Source: Bifidobacterium margollesii (lineage in GTDB: Bacteria > Actinomycetota > Actinomycetes > Actinomycetales > Bifidobacteriaceae). Taken from it: DNA of 64,000 nt. How positions within the stretch are numbered: the stretch's first letter is position 1; the number at the start of each line of letters is the position of its first letter. The stretch lies in assembly GCF_002860355.1 (NCBI RefSeq), contig NZ_NMWU01000029.1:1-64000 (forward strand). The letters run 5' to 3'. Shown piece after piece: positions 35,903 to 47,482 of the stretch. A model generated the notes under the pieces. The model made no database searches. It was not told the DNA's origin and saw only the letters and a program-made list of their open reading frames with translations. The position numbers were made by a program, and so were the translations under genes.

Positions 35903-37096
35903 ATGACTGCCATCAACCGACCGGCCCCGCAACGAGACGCCATCGAACAGCGCATCGGCACGCTGATCCGCGAAACCTGCTCGACGGATCCGACCCTGCT
36001 GGGATCCCCCATCTGCTCCGGCGTCTATCAGGACACCCTATGTCAGGCGCTCACCTCCAGCGAAGGGGGCAAGCGTCTGCGAGCGCTGCTCGTCATGGCG
36101 GTGTACGACGCCATGAAGCAGACCGCCGACGCGGACGGAGCATCGAACGATACGGATGCGCGGCAGTCCGTTCTCGATCTGGCGTGTGCGATCGAAGTGT
36201 TCCAGACGGCCGCACTGGTGCATGACGACATCATCGACGATTCCGACATGAGGCGCGGACGTCCTTCGGCCCATCGCGCGCTCGCCTCGGCGATACGAGG
36301 CTCATTCGATGACGTGTCGCCGCAGCTCGCCGCGTCCATCGGCGGCGGTCTGGGCATTATGCTCGGGGATCTGCTGGCCACGTCCAGCGTGTCGATCGTC
36401 AACGAGGCCGCCTCTCGACTACCCGACGGCGCGGCCATCATCGATTCGTTCCTGCGCATGCATCGCGACGTGGAGATCGGACAGATCCTCGATCTGGCGG
36501 CGGAGCGCATCGATCTCAACGATCCTCAGGCCGTGCGGGACAACTCCCTGGCGGTGTTCCGCTGGAAGACGGCGAGCTACACCACCATTGCGCCGATCCG
36601 TCTGGGCCTGCTCGCCGCCGGAGCCGGTCGCCGGACCGCCGAACGGCTGGCGGACCGCATCGGCACGCCGCTCGGCGTGGCCTTCCAGCTGGCCGATGAT
36701 CTGCTCGACGTATGCGCTGACCCCAAGGTGACCGGCAAGCCCGTTGGAGGGGACATTCGGGAGGGCAAGCGGACGGTGCTGCTCGCCGACGCGATCGCCG
36801 CGGCCGGCGACGAGGATGCCGGGTATCTGCGGTACGCCTTCGAAGCCGGCGAACGTCACGACGACGATGTTCGTCGCATCATCGGACTGTTCCATGAAAC
36901 CGGTGCCGTGCAGCGTTCCCGTGACCTGATCCGGGAGCTATGGCGGCGGTCGCGCGAGGCGATCGAGGCAAGCCGCGTCGAGCTCGACAGGCCCGAACGG
37001 TTCCGCAGCATGATGGTCGAAGCCTGCTCCCGATTCATTCCCGCCGATCTGAGGGAATCCGATCCAGAGCCGAGGGAATCCGATCCAACGGAATAG
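35903..37096 (+). CDS. Polyprenyl (geranylgeranyl-type) diphosphate synthase
   Basis: 397-residue trans-isoprenyl diphosphate synthase, condensing isopentenyl diphosphate with allylic primers. GGKRLRALLVM binds diphosphate; the first aspartate-rich motif is ALVHDDIIDDSDMRRGRP and the second FQLADDLLDV, both intact, with Lys and Gln residues of the family between them (FRWKTASYTTIAPIRLG). Product length is not evident: residues before the first motif (VFQTAALVH) do not decide it. Bifidobacteria need short and long prenyl chains for undecaprenyl phosphate, so it is probably in that supply line. The C-terminal 15 residues contain a duplicated RESDP motif. A PASTA kinase gene follows on the same strand. 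Confidence 0.88.
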   Translation: MTAINRPAPQRDAIEQRIGTLIRETCSTDPTLLGSPICSGVYQDTLCQALTSSEGGKRLRALLVMAVYDAMKQTADADGASNDTDARQSVLDLACAIEVFQTAALVHDDIIDDSDMRRGRPSAHRALASAIRGSFDDVSPQLAASIGGGLGIMLGDLLATSSVSIVNEAASRLPDGAAIIDSFLRMHRDVEIGQILDLAAERIDLNDPQAVRDNSLAVFRWKTASYTTIAPIRLGLLAAGAGRRTAERLADRIGTPLGVAFQLADDLLDVCADPKVTGKPVGGDIREGKRTVLLADAIAAAGDEDAGYLRYAFEAGERHDDDVRRIIGLFHETGAVQRSRDLIRELWRRSREAIEASRVELDRPERFRSMMVEACSRFIPADLRESDPEPRESDPTE

Positions 37097-37237
37097 GGCA
37101 ACGCCGATTTGTGCATGTCCTCTGGATAATTACCCGCCATGCCATCCGCCGATGCGCCGGAACGATTAGGCTGGGCTTTCGGTACGGTGAGAGATTTCGA
37201 CGCCGGGCCACGCAACGGCTCCGACGATGTTCGAACT

Positions 37238-37243
37238 TAGGAT
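37238..37243 (+). promoter_or_regulatory. -10 hexamer TAGGAT seven bases before pknB ATG
   Basis: TAGGAT, seven bases, ATG at 37251. The same bases contain AGGA, which could serve as a weak ribosome binding site at eight-base spacing on a longer transcript, so both readings are open. Confidence 0.35.
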
Positions 37244-37250
37244 TGCATAC

Positions 37251-39392
37251 ATGAGTGAAGTGATGGAAACGCCCATCGGCAGAACCATAGACGGCAGATA
37301 TCAGATCGTGCGCAAAATCGCCGAAGGCGGCATGGCCACCGTGTACGAGGCACGGGATGTCCGTCTCGATCGCACCGTCGCCGTCAAGATCATGCACATG
37401 CAACTGGCGCAGGGTCCGCATCGCGATCAGTTCGTCCAGCGTTTCCAACGGGAGGCCCGCTCTGCCGCGGCGATCGCCAACACGCATATCGTACAGATCT
37501 ACGACACCGGTGAGTACGAGGGTCTCGACTATCTGGTGATGGAGTACGTGCATGGAGTCAATCTGCGGCATGAGATGAACCGCCAAGGCACGTTCACGGT
37601 GCGGGAGACGCTGCGGATCATCGGGGAGATCCTCGACGGACTTGCCGCCGCGCATGGCGTGGGCGTGGTGCACCGGGACATCAAGCCGGAGAACATCATG
37701 ATCAACGACCGCGGTCGGGTGCAGATCACCGATTTCGGTCTGGCCAAGGCGGCATCCCAGGCGACGCTGGCCACCACCGGCATGCTGCTGGGAACGGCCG
37801 CATATCTGGCGCCGGAGATGATCGAGAACAATCAGGCCACGCCGCAGGGCGATCTGTACTCCGTGGGCATCGTCGCGTGGGAGATGCTCACCGGGGAGGT
37901 GCCGTTCGTTTCGGACAATCCTGTGACCATGGTGTTCAAGCATGTGCACGAGGACATTCCCCCGCTGAAGCTCAATCATCCCTCTCTGCCGGCGCCGGTT
38001 TCGGATTTCATCGCGTTGCTCACCAATCGCAGCATCGAGAGGCGTCCCCCCGACGCCATGGCCGCATTGGTCAGGCTCAGCGAAACGCTCGATGCGCTTT
38101 CCCCCGCCGATCTTTCCTATAGGGTGGGCAATCAGGACGATCATGCCACTTCGCTGCTCCCCGTCGGCAAACCGCCGGCACCGCACGCCGCCGCCGGTAC
38201 GGATCGCGTCACGGATACGGATCGCGCTAAGGGTTCGCCGCGCGCTGCCGCACTGCCATCTCCGTCCGGAAGCGATGCCGGAACCGATCATGCGACTACC
38301 GAAGTCATTTCGGATGCCGATGCGACGCACCCCGGATCGGCCGACTCGGTACCGGTGAAGACCAGGGGAAGAAACGGTTCCGATGGCAAGCCCCGACGAT
38401 CACGCCGAACGATCGGCATCATCGTCGCCGTTGTGGCGCTTCTCGCCGCGGTCGGCGGTGGATTCGCGTGGTGGTATTATCTCGGCCCCGGCAGCTACTG
38501 GGAGGTTCCCGCGGCCGACGATGTGTCGTGCGCGGAAAACCAGCCTTGTTCGTTGAAGGGGGCTGATTTCGCCTCATACGAGCGCACGCTGAAGGTTTCC
38601 GGCATACCATATTCGAGCACCGAGCAGTACAGCGACACCGTGAGGAAGGGCGGCATCATCTCCGCCAGTCCCGCACAAGTGGGCGACAGGATCAGCAAGC
38701 GGAACAACGAGACCATGACGTTCGTGATCTCCAAGGGAGTGCAGAAGCTCACGATCCCCACGGACATCACCGACTCGGCATCGGCAAACGGCAAAGCCCC
38801 CGTGGCCGCGCTCTCCCGCATCGGCTTCAGCAATGTCAGGCATGATGCGAATGCCGATCAGTATTCGATGGACGTGCCCGAAGGTTCGGCGATCAGCGTG
38901 TCCCCGAAGCCCGGTTCGACCATCGATCACAACGAACAGATCACCGTGGTGCTTTCGAAGGGACTGATGCCCGTCACCATGCCGAACATCGAAGGCATGA
39001 CCAAGGCTTCGGCCAAGGCCGCTCTGGAGGCGCTTCATCTTAACGTGACGTTCACCGAGGAGTTCTCGGACAGCGTGGATTCCGGCAAGGTGGCGTCGGC
39101 TTCGGCGAAGACCGGCGACGAGCTGCATTGGAAGGACAGCGTCAGCGTCGTGATCTCCAAGGGACCTCAGATGGCCACTGTGCCGAATCTGGTGGGCAAG
39201 AGCACGAGCGACGCCCGGAAGGCATTGACCAGCATGGGATTCAAGGTCAAGGTCAATGTTCAGGTGAAGAAGCCGAATTCGAATGATCCGGTCTTCGATA
39301 TGGTCTCCGGCACGGATCCGGCGGCTGGATCATCGGTACGGCTTCGAGACAAGTCCGGTAACGCGACCACCATCACGATTAATGTGGTCTAA
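37251..39392 (+). CDS. pknB: Serine/threonine protein kinase with PASTA repeats (PknB type)
   Basis: 713-residue transmembrane kinase. The cytoplasmic kinase domain (about 17-275) has the glycine-rich loop IAEGGMATVYEA, catalytic Lys46 in VAVKIMH, HRDIKPENIM with Asp143, ITDFGLAKA and GTAAYLAPE, so it should be active. A Ser/Thr/Pro/Asp-rich linker follows, then one membrane helix (about 387-408). The extracellular part has about four PASTA repeats ending in the recurring VVISKG/VVLSKG strand; such repeats bind peptidoglycan fragments or lipid II. An unusual CAENQPC pair lies near the first repeat. The protein senses cell-wall state and controls growth and division. It follows the polyprenyl synthase by 154 bases. 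Confidence 0.95.
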   Translation: MSEVMETPIGRTIDGRYQIVRKIAEGGMATVYEARDVRLDRTVAVKIMHMQLAQGPHRDQFVQRFQREARSAAAIANTHIVQIYDTGEYEGLDYLVMEYVHGVNLRHEMNRQGTFTVRETLRIIGEILDGLAAAHGVGVVHRDIKPENIMINDRGRVQITDFGLAKAASQATLATTGMLLGTAAYLAPEMIENNQATPQGDLYSVGIVAWEMLTGEVPFVSDNPVTMVFKHVHEDIPPLKLNHPSLPAPVSDFIALLTNRSIERRPPDAMAALVRLSETLDALSPADLSYRVGNQDDHATSLLPVGKPPAPHAAAGTDRVTDTDRAKGSPRAAALPSPSGSDAGTDHATTEVISDADATHPGSADSVPVKTRGRNGSDGKPRRSRRTIGIIVAVVALLAAVGGGFAWWYYLGPGSYWEVPAADDVSCAENQPCSLKGADFASYERTLKVSGIPYSSTEQYSDTVRKGGIISASPAQVGDRISKRNNETMTFVISKGVQKLTIPTDITDSASANGKAPVAALSRIGFSNVRHDANADQYSMDVPEGSAISVSPKPGSTIDHNEQITVVLSKGLMPVTMPNIEGMTKASAKAALEALHLNVTFTEEFSDSVDSGKVASASAKTGDELHWKDSVSVVISKGPQMATVPNLVGKSTSDARKALTSMGFKVKVNVQVKKPNSNDPVFDMVSGTDPAAGSSVRLRDKSGNATTITINVV

Positions 39393-39408
39393 ACAGTTGG
39401 TACGGGGG

Positions 39409-40095
39409 TCAGGAGCGCTCGGCGGCCATGCGCTTCTTGACCGTTTGCGCGTATTCGTCCACGTATTCCTGTCCGCTCATTCTGCGGATCTCCTCCATCA
39501 CCTGATCGGTCAGCGCACGGATCTCATCATGGGTGATATCGGCGGCAGCTTTCTTCATCACCGGAATCGGCGTGCCGTAGATGATCCTGGTGCGCCCTTT
39601 CTTGGGGATCACCGTTCCCGGCTTCTGCAGTTCGCGTGAGCCGATGATGGCGGTGGGCACGATCGGGCATCCGGTTTCGAAGGCCAGACGCGCGGCACCG
39701 GTATGGCCTCGGTACAGACGTCCGTCGGGGCTGCGCGTACCTTCGAGATGTATGCCGAAAAGATGACCATGTTCGATGATTTCGCGGGCATGTTCCAGTG
39801 CACCGAGCGATTTGGAGCCGCCTGAACGATCCACGGGGAACACGCCGACCGAAGTGAACCACCACTTCTTGAATTTGCCTTTGATGCCCTTGCCTTCGAA
39901 GTATTCGGCCTTGCCCATGAAGTGGATCATCCGAGGACAGGTAAGAGGCAGCAGCGCATCGTCGATGACGGCCAGATGATTCGCCGCGATGATGGCGCCT
40001 CCGGTGCGGGGGATGTTGCGCACGCCCGTCGCACCGGGACCGAGTCGATGTCTCGCAATGGGACCGAACACCTTGACGAAGAACCAGTAAAGCAC
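39409..40095 (-). CDS. plsC: 1-acyl-sn-glycerol-3-phosphate acyltransferase (PlsC family)
   Basis: 228-residue lysophospholipid acyltransferase making phosphatidic acid at the membrane. The catalytic block AANHLAVIDDALLPL has the HX4D motif (His40, Asp45); GVFPVDRSGG and GIHLEGTRSPDGRLYRGHTG are blocks II and III; PIVPTAIIGSRELQKPG is block IV. The N-terminus carries one hydrophobic stretch. The start codon is GTG at 40095 with GGAGG five bases upstream. It converges with pknB, 16 bases between stops. The specific acyl donor (acyl-ACP versus acyl-CoA) and whether it acts in membrane or glycolipid synthesis are not visible. Confidence 0.9.
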   Translation of the reverse strand: MLYWFFVKVFGPIARHRLGPGATGVRNIPRTGGAIIAANHLAVIDDALLPLTCPRMIHFMGKAEYFEGKGIKGKFKKWWFTSVGVFPVDRSGGSKSLGALEHAREIIEHGHLFGIHLEGTRSPDGRLYRGHTGAARLAFETGCPIVPTAIIGSRELQKPGTVIPKKGRTRIIYGTPIPVMKKAAADITHDEIRALTDQVMEEIRRMSGQEYVDEYAQTVKKRMAAERS

Positions 40096-40130
40096 GAAAA
40101 CCTCCAGACCGGATTGGCCTTATTGATGGC

Positions 40131-40136
40131 TACAGT
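40131..40136 (+). promoter_or_regulatory. -10 hexamer TACAGT seven bases before ATG 40144
   Basis: TACAGT, seven bases (ATTAGGT), ATG at 40144. No ribosome binding site; leaderless start likely. It lies between the divergent plsC gene and the membrane protein gene. Confidence 0.4.
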
Positions 40137-40143
40137 ATTAGGT

Positions 40144-40698
40144 ATGACCGCAAACAAGGATAGCAACGCAACCCCGTCCGCTTCAAATGCCGGCTCCGAT
40201 GCCAATGGCGGCGGTTCGAACGCCGATGCCGAATGGGCCGACTTCATGGCCTCCCACAGCGATGATCTCAATGATGTGGCTCGGTCGCGCAGCGCGAGAA
40301 AATTCGACAAGGCAGCGAAGAAAGCGGAGAAGCATGCGCAGTTCAACGTGAACGATCTCAAAAACGAGGCCTTCGTCGGAGCCGACCATACTCCGGGACC
40401 TCGCGATCATACCGGTCGCAGTTGGCTGGACGTTGATGACGTGATGGATGAGGGCTCGCCGTTCACGCCCCCGAACCCAGAGATCGGATCGGTGCGCAAG
40501 ACGACCATGCTGTTCGTCACGTTGCTGGTGCTCGGCGTGCTCTGCCTGGCCCTGGCAGTGTTCATCCCCTCGCTCTCCGGTCTGCTGGGAGCGACCGGCG
40601 GCGTGATGACGCTGCTCGGGGCCGGCGGAATGTTCGCACGTCATCGTGGACACAGCGAGACCCGCACCGACATCTTCGACGATGGGGCGCGGGTCTGA
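40144..40698 (+). CDS. Hypothetical two-helix membrane protein
   Basis: 184-residue protein with a disordered Ser/Asn/Ala/Gly/Asp-rich N-terminus, a basic Lys/Ala stretch (KFDKAAKKAEKHAQFNVND), an acidic linker, then two membrane helices (TTMLFVTLLVLGVLCLALAV and LLGATGGVMTLLGAGGMFA) near 124-170, and a short polar tail. The topology suggests a cytoplasmic N-domain held at the membrane by a hairpin. I do not recognise the family. It is divergent from plsC by 48 bases and converges with the glucokinase gene, 22 bases apart. The start at 40144 is the first methionine after the promoter-like TACAGT; longer frames run into plsC. Confidence 0.72.
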   Translation: MTANKDSNATPSASNAGSDANGGGSNADAEWADFMASHSDDLNDVARSRSARKFDKAAKKAEKHAQFNVNDLKNEAFVGADHTPGPRDHTGRSWLDVDDVMDEGSPFTPPNPEIGSVRKTTMLFVTLLVLGVLCLALAVFIPSLSGLLGATGGVMTLLGAGGMFARHRGHSETRTDIFDDGARV

Positions 40699-40720
40699 CG
40701 AGGACGGTGAGGGTAACCGA

Positions 40721-41677
40721 TCAGTCCTCTTCGATGCGAGCGAGATCGGCGGCGCCGATCATGCCGGCATCGCCTCCTGCGGTGGCCGCCAGAACCTTGG
40801 CGTGCTCGCGGTATGCGGCCGCCTGCAGGAACCGTACGTAGTTGTAGCGGGCCGGTTCAAGCAGGATATCGCCGACGGAAACCACGCCACCGCCGATCAC
40901 GAACAGATCGGGATCGAGCACGGCGGCGATGGCGGCCATCGTGCGTCCCAGCCATTCGCCGATCTTGCCGAAGGCATAGAGTCCGAGTTCGTCGCCTTCC
41001 TGAGCGGCCTGGGAAACCATCTTGCCTTCGAGATTGTTGACGTCCCCGTCGCACAGCTCCATGAGTCGCTTGGATTTCTGCGGCATTCGACGCACGGCGG
41101 ATTTGGCGAAGTGTTCCAAAGCGTTTCCGGAGGTGTATCGCTCGGCGCATCCACGCAGTCCGCAGCCGCAGAAGTCGCCGTCGGAGACCATCGGCAGGTG
41201 TCCCAGCTCGGCGGCCATGCCGAAGGAACCGCGGTACAGCTGTCCGTTGATCACGATGGCCCCGCCCAGACCGGTGCCCACCGTAAGCATGACCATGTTC
41301 TTGCTGCCCCGGCCCGTACCAAGGATGTATTCACCCCATCCGGCGCAGTTCGCATCGTTTTCCACGATCACTTTGCACTCGTGATCGGTCAGTTCCTCGA
41401 TGCGCTCGGCCAACGGATAATCGATCCACTGAGCGATATTGGCGGAGAACGTCACCGTTCGGCGGTCTTCCTTGACATTGCCCGCCGCTGAAATGCCCAT
41501 CCGCGGAACCGCGCCATACAGCTCGACCGATTTACGGTACATTTCCACGATCACTGCGTTGATGTCTTCGGGGTCTTCTGGCGTGGGCTCACGCCACTGG
41601 CTGATGATCTTGTTGTCATCATCGCAGATGGCACCAGCGATCTTGGTTCCTCCGATATCGATGCCGAGCGTGTACAT
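40721..41677 (-). CDS. glk: ROK-family glucokinase
   Basis: 318-residue kinase phosphorylating glucose at C6 with ATP. The phosphate-binding YTLGIDIGGTKIAGAICDD is at the very N-terminus; IVENDANCAGWGEY holds the catalytic Asp; GTGLGGAIVINGQL and 'GSFGMAAELGHLPMV' with Glu bind sugar; CGCGLRGCAERYTSG is the ROK zinc motif. No DNA-binding domain precedes it, so it is an enzyme, not a repressor. AGGAGG lies four bases before ATG 41677. A TACAAT -10 and two AACGTC/AACGTT half-sites lie upstream, so sugar-linked repression is possible. A glucomannokinase-type side activity cannot be excluded. Confidence 0.92.
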   Translation of the reverse strand: MYTLGIDIGGTKIAGAICDDDNKIISQWREPTPEDPEDINAVIVEMYRKSVELYGAVPRMGISAAGNVKEDRRTVTFSANIAQWIDYPLAERIEELTDHECKVIVENDANCAGWGEYILGTGRGSKNMVMLTVGTGLGGAIVINGQLYRGSFGMAAELGHLPMVSDGDFCGCGLRGCAERYTSGNALEHFAKSAVRRMPQKSKRLMELCDGDVNNLEGKMVSQAAQEGDELGLYAFGKIGEWLGRTMAAIAAVLDPDLFVIGGGVVSVGDILLEPARYNYVRFLQAAAYREHAKVLAATAGGDAGMIGAADLARIEED

Positions 41678-41742
41678 ACTTCCTCCTGCCATGCCGAAAT
41701 CCAGGCATCCTCATTCGTCCTCGAAAGAAGACACAGGGATTT

Positions 41743-41769
41743 GAACGTTCTACTGACGTTTTCATTGTA
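41743..41769 (-). promoter_or_regulatory. glk promoter -10 and GAACGTTC palindrome
   Basis: Minus strand TACAAT at 41769-41764, followed 13 bases later by GAACGTTC (41750-41743), an 8-base palindrome that would lie just after the start point, where a repressor could block transcription. No good -35 is visible. Confidence 0.35.
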
Positions 41770-41835
41770 GCAACGGAACATCACAAAACGCCGAAGAACC
41801 TACCGAACGGTTGGTCTTTTTTCGCGACAATGCAG

Positions 41836-41871
41836 AACAGGCGCCCGCCGACCCTTCGGCGAACGCCTGTT
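41836..41871 (-). terminator. Hairpin after trpD
   Basis: AACAGGCG (41836-41843) and CGCCTGTT (41864-41871) pair around a 20-base loop that itself can fold (CCGCCGA.../...TTCGGCG). It begins 20 bases after the trpD stop. There is no T-run. Confidence 0.5.
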
Positions 41872-41891
41872 GCGTACAAACGCTGGAGTGG

Positions 41892-42947
41892 TCAGCTCCT
41901 CTTCGAATTCGCCACTTCGATCCAATGGTCCAGCAGAGTCGATGCCTTACCGGAATCCACAGCCTGCTCGGCAATGGCATAGGCATCCTTGAAGCGCGCA
42001 GCCAACGAAGCCTCGGAATCGGCGAGCAAAGAAGCATCCGCCACGATTGCCGATGCGGCGTTCAGCAACGCGGTGCTGCGGAACGGCACGTCCTTGCCCT
42101 CCAGGAAGTCACGGGTGAGCTTCGCGTTCAATGCCGGTTCGCCGCCACGCAGATCATCCACGGTGATCCGCGCGAGGCCAAGCTCGACAGTGGGATCGAA
42201 TTCGGTCTCGCTCACCGTGCCGTCACGGAACTCCCACACGGAGACGGGGCCCGTGGGAGCCATCTCGTCAAGGCCTTCGTTGGAGGTGTAGACCATACCG
42301 GTCTGCCCGTTGGCAGCGTATACGGACGCCATGATCGGACTCATGGCCCGCTTGGCGCACCCAATGGCCATATGCTTGGGATAAGCAGGATTCGTCAGCG
42401 GTCCAAGCACATTGAACACGCACGGAATGCCCAGCGCGGCACGGATCGGGCCAACGAAACGCATGGCAGGGTGGAAGGTCTTGGCGAAGGCAAAGGTGAT
42501 GCCCACCTCATCGGCGACCTCACCGACGGCCTCCGGCGTAAGATCCAGCGGCAATCCGAGGGCCTCCAGGCAATCGGCGGCGCCGCACTTGCTCGAAGCG
42601 GCACGATTGCCGTGCTTGACGATCTTCACCCCTGCCGCCGCGGCCACCATGGCACCCATGGTCGAAAGATTCACGGTCTGGGCGCCATCGCCGCCAGTGC
42701 CGACGATATCAGTGGTTTCACCACTCACGTTCAGCGGCACGGCGTGGGACACCATGGCCTTCGCCGCACCGGAAACCTCCTCGGCGGTCAGCCCCAACTG
42801 CTGCTGGGTGGCCAGTACGGCACCCACCGCGGCGGGATTGGCCTGCCCCTTCATCAGGTCGTCGACAAACCACTCGCTTTCCTCGGCAGTGAGGTGTTCT
42901 CCCCCGACGAGCTTGGTCAATACCGACTTCCATGTGAGTTCGGCCAT
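41892..42947 (-). CDS. trpD: Anthranilate phosphoribosyltransferase
   Basis: 351-residue enzyme joining anthranilate to phosphoribosyl diphosphate in tryptophan synthesis. The PRPP loop DIVGTGGDGAQTVNLST is intact; KHGNRAASSKCGAADCLEALG and 'FAKTFHPAMRFVGPIRAALG' followed by FNVLGPLTNPA are the family blocks for anthranilate and metal binding. AAGGAGG lies before ATG 42947 at good spacing. The gene is alone: no other trp gene lies next to it, so it appears to be transcribed singly, with a terminator-like hairpin behind it and the secA terminator ahead. That separation from the rest of the pathway is common in bifidobacteria as far as I recall. No attenuator-type Trp leader peptide is visible in front. 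Confidence 0.94.
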   Translation of the reverse strand: MAELTWKSVLTKLVGGEHLTAEESEWFVDDLMKGQANPAAVGAVLATQQQLGLTAEEVSGAAKAMVSHAVPLNVSGETTDIVGTGGDGAQTVNLSTMGAMVAAAAGVKIVKHGNRAASSKCGAADCLEALGLPLDLTPEAVGEVADEVGITFAFAKTFHPAMRFVGPIRAALGIPCVFNVLGPLTNPAYPKHMAIGCAKRAMSPIMASVYAANGQTGMVYTSNEGLDEMAPTGPVSVWEFRDGTVSETEFDPTVELGLARITVDDLRGGEPALNAKLTRDFLEGKDVPFRSTALLNAASAIVADASLLADSEASLAARFKDAYAIAEQAVDSGKASTLLDHWIEVANSKRS

Positions 42948-43049
42948 CGTTATCCCTCCTTGGCGTGCGTCACGCCCTTGATCGACGTGGCCATTGTATC
43001 GGCTGCATGTTGCGCAGACTAGCCGGCATCAAGAGGCGTCCACAATACG

Positions 43050-43082
43050 AAAAGGGTCTCCCCCGATTACGGAAGGAGACCC
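43050..43082 (-). terminator. secA rho-independent terminator
   Basis: On the minus strand GGGTCTCC, a 13-base loop and GGAGACCC are followed by TTTTCGTATT. It lies 34 bases after the secA stop. Unlike most hairpins in this window it has a T-run, so intrinsic termination is well supported. Confidence 0.8.
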
Positions 43083-43115
43083 GTACGAACGGACAAGCCG
43101 ACGAATGCTATGCCG

Positions 43116-46058
<2,943 letters not shown>

Positions 46059-46221
46059 GAGTCACTCCTCAGTTGTCCCATATTGGCGCCCATATGTCTT
46101 CACAGGGCACAAACTGCAACCATACTACGCGAACCTTCTGATTTTGGGCGTATACCACCATATGCACGACGAACCCGCATCCGAGGAAACTTCACCGTCC
46201 GGCGACCGCCCCACGGAACGG

Positions 46222-46260
46222 ACGGTGCCCCCGCCATGCATTCCATGACGGGGGCACCGT
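46222..46260. terminator. 12-bp GC-rich hairpin after hpf
   Basis: ACGGTGCCCCCG (46222-46233) and CGGGGGCACCGT (46249-46260) pair perfectly. It starts 20 bases after the hpf stop (46280) on the minus strand and precedes the secA leader, so it most likely ends the hpf transcript. No T-run. Confidence 0.65.
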
Positions 46261-46279
46261 GTTCAACGACCGCTAAACC

Positions 46280-46945
46280 TCACTTGGCTTTTTCGACGTT
46301 TTCCGGGGTGTCGATTTCAAAGACACCGTAGCTCCAGCCGTGACGATGGTAGACGACGGACGGACGGTTGGTCTCCTTGTTCACGAAGAGGAAGAAGTCG
46401 TGACCGATGAGCTCCATCTCGTACAGGGCCTCGTCAATGGTCATCGGTTCGGCGATATGCAGCTTGCGTCGAATGACGATGGGCGTATCTCCCACCTGCA
46501 CCTCCACCGACTCGCCGGGACCGAGATCCCCGGCCACCGCATCGGCGGGACTGTTGCTGGGTTCCTCGACCGAGGCCTCCTCGGCTGCCGGAGGCTCGAC
46601 CACGCCGAGATCGATGGGCTGGGGGTTGGTGTAGCCGCGACGGTGATCCTTGCGACGATCACGGGAGCGGCGAAGACGAAGGGTCAGCTTGTCAAGAGCC
46701 AGATCCAGTGCACTGAACTCGTCCGCGCTCGAAGCCTCGGCGCGTACGACGGTACGACCGGCGATAACGGTGATCTCGACCTTCTTCGCGGTATCCGCCT
46801 GACGGGGATTGCCCTCATGCGTCACCACGACCTGCGCCCTCTGCGCGTCGGGAGCGATTGCGGTCACACGATTCATCTTGTTCTCTGTAACATCACGGAA
46901 GCGCTGCTTGATCTGCGTGTGACGCCCGGTAACGACGATTTCCAT
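46280..46945 (-). CDS. hpf: Long-form ribosome hibernation promoting factor
   Basis: 221-residue protein. The N-terminal ~100 residues are the S30AE/RaiA fold (EIVVTGRHTQIKQRFRDVTE; KKVEITVIAGRTVVRAE; LDLALDKLTLRLRRSRDRRK), which binds the decoding centre of 30S. After an Ala/Glu/Pro linker comes the C-terminal dimerisation domain (TIDEALYEMELIGHDFFLFV; VVYHRHGWSYGVFEID) that joins two ribosomes into 100S dimers. This two-domain form is the usual one outside gamma-proteobacteria. AAAGGAGG precedes ATG 46945; a longer open frame upstream is not used. It is divergent from rnpB, with both promoters in the ~165-base gap. Confidence 0.95.
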   Translation of the reverse strand: MEIVVTGRHTQIKQRFRDVTENKMNRVTAIAPDAQRAQVVVTHEGNPRQADTAKKVEITVIAGRTVVRAEASSADEFSALDLALDKLTLRLRRSRDRRKDHRRGYTNPQPIDLGVVEPPAAEEASVEEPSNSPADAVAGDLGPGESVEVQVGDTPIVIRRKLHIAEPMTIDEALYEMELIGHDFFLFVNKETNRPSVVYHRHGWSYGVFEIDTPENVEKAK

Positions 46946-47102
46946 GTGGACCTCCTTTATCGAGCGGCCTGCGGCCGCTGTGGACACCTTTCGGCAACAT
47001 CGCCGGAAGGATATTTTCCAGTGTAGCCGATGAAATCCTGGTTTTCGGTTAACGACATCGACGAAACATCCCGAAACCCGGTGAAAAGCTCCAAAGAGCT
47101 GG

Positions 47103-47108
47103 TATGGT
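47103..47108 (+). promoter_or_regulatory. rnpB promoter -10 (TATGGT)
   Basis: TATGGT at 47103-47108 places a start point near 47114-47116, which agrees with the predicted 5' end of RNase P RNA. The -35 region (GGTGAA) is weak. Confidence 0.4.
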
Positions 47109-47111
47109 GGT

Positions 47112-47482
47112 TTGCCGAGACCTCTTGATGGCCGCGGCCCGAGTTCTGCATAGAACATGGGCTGAGGAACTTCCGGGCTCCGCAGAGCACGATGGCGGAT
47201 AACGTCCGCCCAGGGCGACCTGAGAGATAGCGCAGCAGAGAACAGACCGCCCGTCGCTTGTACGGGTAAGGGTGAAACGGCGGTGTAAGAGACCACCGGG
47301 CGACCGGCAACGGAAGCCGCATGGCAAGCCTCATCGGGAGCAAGGCCAAGCAGAAGACGTCAAGGGCTGCTCGCCCGTGTCTTCGGGTAGGCTGCTAGAG
47401 CCTGGCGGCGACGTCAGGTCGAGATGGATGGCCATCCGCGTGGCGACACGCGACAGAACCCGGGGTATAAGAGGTCTCATTC
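47112..47482 (+). ncRNA. rnpB: RNase P RNA, type A
   Basis: About 370 bases. The hallmark CR-I block GAGGAACTTCCGGGCTCCGC (standard GAGGAAAGTCCGGGCTCC with two changes), GGATAACGTCC, GGCGACCTGAGAGATAGCGC, CAGAGAACAGACCGCC, and GGTAAGGGTGAAACGGCGGTG followed by AAGAGACCACCG (CR-II to CR-V) occur in order. The P1 stem is closed by GAGACCTCTT (47117-47126) and AAGAGGTCTC (47469-47478), ten perfect pairs, which fixes both ends. The 3' end overlaps the recX stop codon on the other strand. It is the catalytic RNA for tRNA 5' processing. Confidence 0.95.
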
